Part shown: positions 7,916-14,137 of the stretch, piece by piece
Layout: each line of letters starts with the position of its first letter
Numbering within the stretch: the first letter of the stretch is position 1
Assembly: GCA_947039985.1 (NCBI GenBank)
Contig: CAMRAP010000020.1
Location: 1 to 14,137, forward strand
Source: an uncultured Odoribacter sp.
Lineage (GTDB): Bacteria; Bacteroidota; Bacteroidia; Bacteroidales; Marinifilaceae
Direction: 5' to 3'
Length of the DNA: 14,137 nucleotides
Made by a program: the position numbers and the translations under genes
Notes under the pieces: generated by a model
Seen by the model: only the letters and a program-made list of their open reading frames with translations
Database searches by the model: none
What the model was told of the DNA's origin: nothing

Positions 7916-9800
7916 ATTTGATGAGAACTAGATTTTTATTGACTCCAAATGAAGTGACAGAGACAGGATATTCGGTGAAATCATTATCTATCAAATGATA
8001 ACTTTTAATGGGTAATTCACTCTCCACCATCACCCCTATTGTAGCCGATTTTCCAATACTAGTTTTCGATGCTCTAATAATTAACCGCTGCTCCTCTGCT
8101 TGATAATCAAATTCGAATTTAAAATCATTGCGAGCTATCCAAAAATCGCCATACGCCTCAAAGTTATATAATCCACACTCTGTCCTATCCATTTTATCAA
8201 TCAAAGCTTGCTGGGCATAAGTTTTCCAATCCCTATTGGGATGCACAAGGAGTACACAAGGCGCATAGTTGTTTTTATGAGAATTTAATACATCAAACCA
8301 TATATCTGCCTTTTGAAGATAATTCTCTTCAGAGATATTATCCCCCTTAAAGACATCACTCGTATGTATAGGTATTTGCATAACAGTGCTTAGCTCTCCC
8401 CCCCAATCTTGCCCCATTCGTTCAAAGAAAGGGAAGCCAGTTAACACATCACAAGCAGTAAAAGCAGTGTGAAACGAATAATCCAAATTGCGTAATCCCT
8501 CCGTCACAAATGAGTTCGTGAGCAAATGCCCTGGACGAAAGGAGCGAATATTTACATTTAAATCTGCTTCTAGCAATTCTTTAGAAACTTTCAGTTCGCC
8601 ATATGTGCTTGCATTTTCTGTTTTGCCATCAATGTATTGAGGATTGTACGTCTCTTTTGTTACAGACAAAGACCCCAATGGAAACAAATCATCATTCGAA
8701 AAGTCAGGAAAATGACCAACAGAGTGACACCCTATCGTATGTCCATTGGCAATCAATTTCCGAGTTAACTCGATATTCTCTTCTGTATAATATGGTTTAG
8801 CTATATCATCTCTAAAATAACGAGTTGTCATAAAATAAATAGATTTAAGATTCACTGATTTTTCATAATCTGACATACTCCCCATTAAATTATAGCCCGA
8901 TGTAGCATCTACGTCATGCGAGGGAATCAATACTGTTTTATAAGCATCAGGAATCGTATGCTTCCAAGCAGAAACAGGATGTATATCATTCCAAACCGAA
9001 CGCACAAATAAGGGAAATACATCAGCAGAAGGTTCAAACCCATTAGAATATACGCGTTCAGCTTCAAAATCTCTATTCAACTGGGGACGTTGAATCACAT
9101 CTCTCCACTCCACTCCAAATAAATATGCACGCCCTTCTCCTTTGATATTCCGTATAACAGCTACTTCGTCAGTGTCAAAATAGGCTAATGCTTTAGCCGT
9201 CTCATTGAGAGAATATCCATACGTTTTTATGACATTATTACCTCCATTATCTTCTCCAAGAGATATTGTTTTTTCATTTTCATGATCAAAATAAGCCAGT
9301 TCAGGGTATGAGCCAGACACCCAACTCATCAGATAGCGATTTTTATGATAGTTAGGCGAAGCAGAAAACCCAAATAAGGCTTGTAGAGCCTCATCTTTAC
9401 AAACAGGTGAAATAACAACACCTCCATTATTCGTCCAATTATTCAATAAAGTGATCTCTTCTGGAGTAAGTAGCCCCACATTAATAGGTGAAGAGATCAG
9501 TATTAAACTAGCCTCCAATGCTACCTCCACATCCCTAGTTTCTAAATATGGCACCCCAGACACCTCTAAAATATGACGCGCAGAATAGAGTTGCCGAGCA
9601 TTATCAGTAGGATCTTCTCTCTCTGTCAAATCGAGTAATACAGCCTGAGCCATTGATTTAAATTCAGTTATGGGTAGTGAGGGTTCTGGTAATTCGGGCT
9701 CTGGATCCGGAGCTGGGGTATGAACCTCATTGCTACAAGAGGCAGCAATGAACATGAATCCATATAACACGATTAAACTAATTGTACTTTTCATCATCAT
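7914..9800 (-). CDS. Lipoprotein with GATase-like N-terminal region and NodB-type polysaccharide deacetylase domain
   Basis: This 628-residue protein starts with three consecutive ATG codons (9800, 9797, 9794), any of which may be used. Residues 1-22 are a lipoprotein signal ending F-I-A-A-S-C22, followed by a Pro/Glu-rich linker (28-44), so it is membrane anchored. Residues about 50-275 resemble a class I glutamine-amidotransferase-like fold (ILISSP at 101-106, NNGGVVISP at 124-132, YLFGVEW at 226-232), probably non-catalytic. From about 285 there is a CE4/NodB-type domain: HDVD (D296, D298) supplies the base and first metal ligand, HSVGH (H359, H363) the other ligands, RPGH at 422-425 motif 3, and LLVH (H520) the late histidine. 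These residues indicate metal-dependent removal of N- or O-acetyl groups from a polysaccharide; the substrate is unknown. A beta-rich tail (about 560-628) follows. It stands alone, with a strong hairpin just upstream. Confidence 0.85.
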   Translation of the reverse strand: MMMKSTISLIVLYGFMFIAASCSNEVHTPAPDPEPELPEPSLPITEFKSMAQAVLLDLTEREDPTDNARQLYSARHILEVSGVPYLETRDVEVALEASLILISSPINVGLLTPEEITLLNNWTNNGGVVISPVCKDEALQALFGFSASPNYHKNRYLMSWVSGSYPELAYFDHENEKTISLGEDNGGNNVIKTYGYSLNETAKALAYFDTDEVAVIRNIKGEGRAYLFGVEWRDVIQRPQLNRDFEAERVYSNGFEPSADVFPLFVRSVWNDIHPVSAWKHTIPDAYKTVLIPSHDVDATSGYNLMGSMSDYEKSVNLKSIYFMTTRYFRDDIAKPYYTEENIELTRKLIANGHTIGCHSVGHFPDFSNDDLFPLGSLSVTKETYNPQYIDGKTENASTYGELKVSKELLEADLNVNIRSFRPGHLLTNSFVTEGLRNLDYSFHTAFTACDVLTGFPFFERMGQDWGGELSTVMQIPIHTSDVFKGDNISEENYLQKADIWFDVLNSHKNNYAPCVLLVHPNRDWKTYAQQALIDKMDRTECGLYNFEAYGDFWIARNDFKFEFDYQAEEQRLIIRASKTSIGKSATIGVMVESELPIKSYHLIDNDFTEYPVSVTSFGVNKNLVLIK

Positions 9801-9835
9801 TTGTGGTATTTGGTTGCTTATTCATGAAGAAACAA

Positions 9836-9884
9836 AAACCTCACTTGAGACATACATTGTTTAAAATCGTCTCAAGTGAGGTTT
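9836..9884 (-). terminator. Strong rho-independent terminator-like hairpin
   Basis: The arms 9836-9851 and 9869-9884 are perfectly complementary over 16 bp (AAACCTCACTTGAGAC and its reverse complement) around a 17-base loop. On the minus strand the stem runs into UUUUUGUUUCUU, as in an intrinsic terminator. It lies about 55 bases after the stop of the coding remnant and 35 bases before the deacetylase start. It probably served the gene that left the remnant and may now end the RND operon transcript. Because no promoter is seen between it and the deacetylase, an attenuator role cannot be excluded. Confidence 0.7.
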
Positions 9885-9939
9885 CGAAAGCATCATATAT
9901 ACCCAACTATATACGAGCTTGATTTTATTTTGTTTGTAT

Positions 9940-10143
9940 TTACTCCTCCAATGTATATGTTTCATCATAAATATCTCGCAAGTTTTTACCCGCATACTCT
10001 CAGTATCGTGTTGGTGCTATATTATAATGTACCCCAAAACGAGACAACTTGTTAAGGTTAGATACCTTATCTGATCTTTGGATATATATGTAATGTACAT
10101 CTAAGATTTTGACTTTTAAAAGTAGACTAATTGATAGATATAT
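9940..10143 (-). pseudogene. Degraded C-terminal coding remnant with internal TGA, family not recognised
   Basis: One minus-strand frame from 10143 to the TAA at 9940-9942 reads like protein, best from about 10074 onward: SDKVSNLNK, then SRFGVHYNIAPTRY, a TGA at 10000-10002, then EYAGKNLRDIYDETYTLEE before the TAA. The TGA follows a tyrosine and could come from a tryptophan TGG. There is no in-frame ATG or GTG, and upstream the frame meets TGA at 10144-10146, so the N-terminal part is gone or frameshifted. The mix of charged and aromatic residues on both sides of the TGA, and a stop followed by a good terminator, argue for a true gene end rather than chance. I could not assign it to a family. 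A sequencing error at the TGA would not restore a complete gene. Confidence 0.5.
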
Positions 10144-10231
10144 TCATTAGAGCGAAAAATGTATCGCAGCAGTGTAGAACACCGTTCTGATTGTAAAGAC
10201 AAAAAGGTCTGTATTTACACTGAAATCTTGT

Positions 10232-11623
10232 TTAATTAGCGGCTGGGATTATACTCCACCCTCCACCTAAAGCTTTATACAAGCTGACCAATGACAAATA
10301 CTCGTTACGCACAGACGTATTTAAGTCAATCTCAGCCTCAAAAAACTTACGTTGAGCATCCAATACATCAATATAGGCTACGACTCCATTTATATATTGA
10401 AGGTTCGCTAATTTTAGATAGCTCCTGGCTGAAATCTCTAATTCTTCGTTCAATTTACGAATGACTTTTGCCTTTTGAAAACGAGTGACTCCGTCACTAA
10501 CTTCTCGAAAACTGTTTAATACAGATTTCTGATATGCCAACACTTTCTGACGCCGTACAGCCTTAGCAGCTTCGAAACGACCTTTATTTTTTCCATACTG
10601 AAAAACAGGTGACAATAAATTGGCAGCATGTCCCCAAATAGGTGTACGGAAAAAGTTGGATAAATCAGCACTTTCAAATCCCAAATCTCCTGTTAAACTT
10701 AAAGAGGGAAAAAATTCAGCCTTAGCAATACCTACATTGGCATTGGCAGCGATTAAATCCTGTTCGCTTTCTCTTATATCAGGTCTTCTATTAATCAAAG
10801 TGGACGACAAACCGACGGGTATATAGTCTGGCAAATAATTGGCCTCTAACTTCGAGCTGGTCACAATTAAAGAAGGAGGCAATCCGAGCAAAAAGGAGAG
10901 TATGTTATTCTGTAATACAATCTCCTGCTCAACTGCAGGTAAAAGAACTTGCGATTCAGCTAGCTCCACCTCTGCTTGCCTATAAGCGATTTCAGATGTC
11001 ATTCCACCTTTAAAACGTAACAATGCAATTCGAGCAGCCTCCTTACGAGCATCAATAGTTTGTTTAACGATATTCAATTTACTATTTGATGCCACAATCT
11101 CAAAATATTGTTCAGCAACTTCAGCAACTAAAAACATTTCAACAGTATGTTTATTCTCTATAATACCCCTCAAATCAGCCGTTGCACCTTCTTTTTGACG
11201 GCGTAATTTTCCCCATAAATCCAACTCCCAACTAATCCTTGCTTGAGCTTCAAACTGATTACTTGACACACGTACCCCTTCGCTGTTTTTATTCGAAGAA
11301 CCACTATATTCAACTTTAGCGTCAAGACTAGGGTATAAATCACTAACAGCCACTTTACGCAAAGCCATATATTCGCGTACACGCTCTGTTGCAATATTAA
11401 GGTCCTGATTATTGGCTAAAGCTGTGTTAATTAAATCAACCAGCAAGGTGTCCGTATAAACTTCCCACCAAGGCATATCAGCATAAGTGACACTATCTGG
11501 CGTAAACTGCAATAATGAATCCACATAAGGGAGTTCTGGTCGAACATAATTCTGTCCCATTCTACAAGAACTTACTATGCTTAGAACCACAGCCATAACG
11601 ATATATATATATTTTCTTACCAT
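10232..11623 (-). CDS. NodT/TolC-type outer-membrane efflux lipoprotein (RND operon)
   Basis: This outer-membrane factor forms the exit duct of a tripartite pump. From ATG 11623 it is 463 residues: signal MVRKYIYIVMAVVLSIVSS then C20, a lipobox cysteine giving a lipid anchor. An in-frame ATG at 11647 would add eight residues; I prefer 11623 because it gives the more typical signal and a 7-base overlap with the upstream pump gene (TGG-TAA inside ATGGTAA), a usual coupling geometry. Two outer-membrane efflux repeats follow. Seen landmarks are PWWEVYTD (about 51-58), SWELDLWGKLRR at 131-142, and RRPDIRESE at 279-287 leading to NVGIAKAEFFPSLSLTG, all typical of the NodT subgroup. Length is normal. 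It is the last gene of the operon. Confidence 0.93.
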   Translation of the reverse strand: MVRKYIYIVMAVVLSIVSSCRMGQNYVRPELPYVDSLLQFTPDSVTYADMPWWEVYTDTLLVDLINTALANNQDLNIATERVREYMALRKVAVSDLYPSLDAKVEYSGSSNKNSEGVRVSSNQFEAQARISWELDLWGKLRRQKEGATADLRGIIENKHTVEMFLVAEVAEQYFEIVASNSKLNIVKQTIDARKEAARIALLRFKGGMTSEIAYRQAEVELAESQVLLPAVEQEIVLQNNILSFLLGLPPSLIVTSSKLEANYLPDYIPVGLSSTLINRRPDIRESEQDLIAANANVGIAKAEFFPSLSLTGDLGFESADLSNFFRTPIWGHAANLLSPVFQYGKNKGRFEAAKAVRRQKVLAYQKSVLNSFREVSDGVTRFQKAKVIRKLNEELEISARSYLKLANLQYINGVVAYIDVLDAQRKFFEAEIDLNTSVRNEYLSLVSLYKALGGGWSIIPAAN

Positions 11624-14137
11624 TTCCGTCTTTTTAATTTTAGCCATTTGTCCTTTATGCGATAAACCAATACAAAAAAGAAGGGCACATAAACAATACC
11701 TACACTGATGGCGAACAACATGCCAAAAAATACGCCAGTACCTATTGAGTGACGACTAGCAGAGCCCGGACCAGTAGATAATAATAAGGGTAACATCCCC
11801 AGTACAAATGCCAAAGAGGTCATAATCAATGGACGAAAACGCATCTTGGCTGCTTTAATGGCAGCCACTTCAACGGCTATTCCCTCATCAATCATCGTTT
11901 TGGCAAACTCTACAATCAAAATGGCGTTTTTAGCCGCTAGTCCCATCAAGGTGACCAATCCGATTTGAAAATAAATATCATTTTCCAAGCCAGTTATTGT
12001 AATGCCTAAAAAAGCACCAAATGCAGCTAATGGGAGTGTCAGTAGGACTGATATAGGTACAATCCAACTTTCGTACTGCGCCGCTAAGAATAGAAATACA
12101 ACTAATAGAACCAAAAACATGATTGAACTTGTTTGTCCACTCGATTGCTTTTCTTGCAATGATAAACCACTCCAACTGATTCCAATCTCTTTCGGTAAAA
12201 CTTCGGCAGCTATTTTCTCCATTTCAGCCATAGCATCCCCCGAACTGTACCCCTGAGCAGCACGACCTCTGATGATGGAGGCATTAAACATATTAAAGCG
12301 TTTTATGGTTCCAGGACCAGTAGTGTATTCCGTTTTTCCTAATGCTTTAAGGGGTACCATTGAACCATTGGATGCCTTGACATAAAACAGTCCGATATTA
12401 TCAGGATGTTTACGATAGTCGGCTTCTGCCATGATATAAACTTTATAGATGCGATTAAACATATTAAAGTCATTCACATATACAGACCCCAAGAAGGCTT
12501 TCATGGTTGAGAAAATATCCGATAAGGGTATGCCCAAAAACTTCGCTCGATCTCTATTTAAGTCAAAATGTAACTGTGGGATTTCCGACTGCAAAGCCGA
12601 TGAAACTTCAGTTAATTTTTTACTCTTATCGGCCATGATAAGTAATGTATCTGTTGCCGCAATCAATTGCTCCCAAGTTGCTCCAGACTGAGCCTGTAAT
12701 TGCAACTCGAAACCTCCTGCATTTCCTAAACCCGGAATGACTGGTGGGCGTGAGATATGAACAATCGCCTCTGGATAATAATAAAACTCTTTTTTTGCTG
12801 CATCGATAACAGTACTCAATTGCGACTCCTTGTCTTCTCTATCTCCCCATGGTTTTAGAATGACAGTCAGTTCAGCTCTTGATTGATTGGTTCCGATACT
12901 CGGACTAGAACCTGTATTATTCAAGACGTAATCAACTGCTGGTTGACTCATGAAATATTCGATGGCTCTGTTTGCCACTTCACGGGTACGAGAAAGTGTG
13001 GCACCTTCCGAGAGTTCAATCTCAACTTTAAAAAATCCTTGATCCTCTTCTGGTATAAAACTAGAGGGGGTGAATCGGGATAATATAGCTGTAAAGCCTA
13101 AAATCATAGCAAATAAAACCAACAATCTACGAGGATTACCTATTGCTTTACGTACATAGCCGATATATATATGATTCCCTGCATCAAGCCACGAGTCAAT
13201 GCGTCTAAACACAATATTCTTTTTCCGTACGCGTGGTTTCAATATCAATGCACAAATAGCAGGACTCAAGGTTAATGCCACAACCGTAGATATCAGTACT
13301 GATACAACAATGGTGATTGAGAACTGACGAAATAACAAACCTGTAATACCACTCAAAAAACTGACGGGTATAAATACTGCGGCTAGTACTAGCGAGGTGG
13401 CAATCAATGCTCCAGACAGTTCTTTCATTGCCTTGTGAGTTGCTTCGCGAGCGCCTATATGATCCTCTTCCATTATCCGCTCTACATTTTCAACTACCAC
13501 AATCGCATCATCTACTACAATACCGATGGCTAGAATCAGACCTAAAAGAGTCAATAAATTAATTGAGAAGCCGAATAGTAGCATAAATGCAAAGGTACCG
13601 ATAAGCGATATAGGCACTGCAATGGTAGGAACAAGGGTGGCACGCCAACTCTGTAGCGATAAAAACACAACTAATATAACCAATAAGATGGCTTCGAAAA
13701 GTGTTTTGTATACTTCATCGATCGATTGGGTGATATACTCTGTGATGTCAAATGGAATAGCATAGGTTAAGCCTTCGGGAAAATTCTTACTCAGGCGCGA
13801 CATCTCTTCACGAACTCTATCGGCCACCTCCAAAGAATTTGCTCCAGGAAGTGTATAGATAGCTAAAATAGCTGAGTTCTTTCCATTCATTCCACTTTCG
13901 TTATTGTAACTAGAGGATTCTAGGGATACTCGAGCAACGTCTTTCAAACGAATCACTGAACCATCGGCATTAGCGCGCACAATTACATTTTCAAACTGAG
14001 CGACATTCTCTAATCGCCCTTGAGTTGAGATGGGCAATGTAATATCAACATCATTCATGGGCTGCAATCCAAACTCTCCAGCTGCCGTTTCTCGGTTCTG
14101 ATCTTTAAGAGCTGACTTTAAATCTTCGACGGTTATG
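11617..14137 (-). CDS. RND efflux pump inner-membrane subunit, HAE1 (AcrB/MexB) family, N-terminus outside window (partial)
   Basis: The frame is open from the right edge (first full codon ends at 14136) to TAA at 11617-11619: 839 residues, lacking about 200 N-terminal residues relative to AcrB-type pumps. The visible start, ITVEDLKSALKDQN, corresponds to the porter-domain region around residue 190 of AcrB, so TTG 14067 and later starts are internal. Proton-relay residues are present: D209-D210 in IVVDDAIVVVEN (equivalent to AcrB D407/D408) and K736 in GLAAKNAILIVEF (equivalent to K940), with FRPLIMTSLAF downstream containing the R971 equivalent. The protein drives proton-coupled export of hydrophobic or amphiphilic compounds from the inner membrane and periplasm. 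Its stop overlaps the outer-membrane factor start. The adaptor (AcrA-like) gene is expected beyond 14137. No truncation or frameshift is visible. Confidence 0.95.
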   Translation of the reverse strand, partial: ITVEDLKSALKDQNRETAAGEFGLQPMNDVDITLPISTQGRLENVAQFENVIVRANADGSVIRLKDVARVSLESSSYNNESGMNGKNSAILAIYTLPGANSLEVADRVREEMSRLSKNFPEGLTYAIPFDITEYITQSIDEVYKTLFEAILLVILVVFLSLQSWRATLVPTIAVPISLIGTFAFMLLFGFSINLLTLLGLILAIGIVVDDAIVVVENVERIMEEDHIGAREATHKAMKELSGALIATSLVLAAVFIPVSFLSGITGLLFRQFSITIVVSVLISTVVALTLSPAICALILKPRVRKKNIVFRRIDSWLDAGNHIYIGYVRKAIGNPRRLLVLFAMILGFTAILSRFTPSSFIPEEDQGFFKVEIELSEGATLSRTREVANRAIEYFMSQPAVDYVLNNTGSSPSIGTNQSRAELTVILKPWGDREDKESQLSTVIDAAKKEFYYYPEAIVHISRPPVIPGLGNAGGFELQLQAQSGATWEQLIAATDTLLIMADKSKKLTEVSSALQSEIPQLHFDLNRDRAKFLGIPLSDIFSTMKAFLGSVYVNDFNMFNRIYKVYIMAEADYRKHPDNIGLFYVKASNGSMVPLKALGKTEYTTGPGTIKRFNMFNASIIRGRAAQGYSSGDAMAEMEKIAAEVLPKEIGISWSGLSLQEKQSSGQTSSIMFLVLLVVFLFLAAQYESWIVPISVLLTLPLAAFGAFLGITITGLENDIYFQIGLVTLMGLAAKNAILIVEFAKTMIDEGIAVEVAAIKAAKMRFRPLIMTSLAFVLGMLPLLLSTGPGSASRHSIGTGVFFGMLFAISVGIVYVPFFFVLVYRIKDKWLKLKRRKW

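Larger units (their letters stand above)
9801..10231. other. 431-base intergenic stretch holding a gene remnant and a hairpin
   Basis: Between the deacetylase start and the outer-membrane factor stop there is no intact gene. Positions 9940-10143 carry a degraded minus-strand coding remnant and 9836-9884 a perfect hairpin. No TAnnTTTG promoter box for the deacetylase gene was found on the minus strand; the closest is TATAGTTG at 9911-9904, with one mismatch. Positions 10144-10231 show only a weak imperfect hairpin (TGTAAAGAC near 10192 with GTC and TTTACA near 10218) without a U-run. Confidence 0.6.

Noticed and set aside
9778..9825. Minus-strand 15-residue leader peptide MNKQPNTTNDDEKYN overlapping the deacetylase start
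   Set aside because: There is no ribosome-binding signal, no run of regulatory codons and no promoter, so there is not enough to call a leader peptide.
9861..9968. Minus-strand 35-codon reading frame starting MMKHIHW, running through the hairpin
   Set aside because: It lies in a different frame from the coding remnant, ends inside the hairpin loop and has no protein-like character; it is probably chance.
14065..14067. TTG at 14067 as the start of the RND pump gene
   Set aside because: The frame stays open upstream to the window edge and encodes porter-domain sequence typical of the family, so the gene is simply cut by the window.

Overview
The window looks like a stretch of an AT-rich Bacteroidota (probably Bacteroidales) chromosome. 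Three things point there: promoter-like motifs matching the Bacteroides-type -33 TTTG / -7 TAnnTTTG pattern (TATATTTG occurs upstream of three genes), few Shine-Dalgarno sequences, and signal-peptide-bearing glycan enzymes typical of this phylum. The genus cannot be fixed from this sequence.

Layout. Positions 1-3390 hold a small glycan-degradation block on the minus strand: the N-terminal 228 residues of a GH88/GH105-type unsaturated uronyl hydrolase (running off the left edge), then a complete secreted GH20 beta-N-acetylhexosaminidase. They are separated by a hairpin and each has its own promoter candidate. A plus-strand POT-like major facilitator transporter (3391-4824) is divergent from the hexosaminidase. 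It converges, through a bidirectional terminator, on a minus-strand pair encoding a FetAB-type ABC transporter (permease and ATPase, overlapping by 13 bases). A MATE-family (MepA-like) efflux pump (6435-7769) lies 120 bases upstream of that pair. Next is a lipoprotein (7914-9800) joining an N-terminal glutamine-amidotransferase-like region to a NodB-type polysaccharide deacetylase domain. The right end holds the last two genes of an RND tripartite efflux operon on the minus strand: the inner-membrane HAE1 pump (N-terminus beyond the right edge) and its NodT/TolC-type outer-membrane lipoprotein, with overlapping reading frames. The periplasmic adaptor gene would be expected just beyond 14137.

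The only long non-coding gap (9801-10231) is not empty. It contains a degraded minus-strand coding remnant with an internal TGA and no start codon, ending at 9940. About 55 bases further on there is a perfect 16-bp hairpin with a U-rich tail. The remnant's parent family was not recognised.

Functionally the window combines glycan processing (GH105, GH20, deacetylase) with export or uptake (POT/MFS, FetAB, MATE, RND-OMF). No susC/susD pair, CRISPR array, transposase, integrase, tRNA or rRNA gene is visible. I did not find a convincing undescribed system; the most unusual items are the coding remnant and the architecture of the deacetylase lipoprotein.
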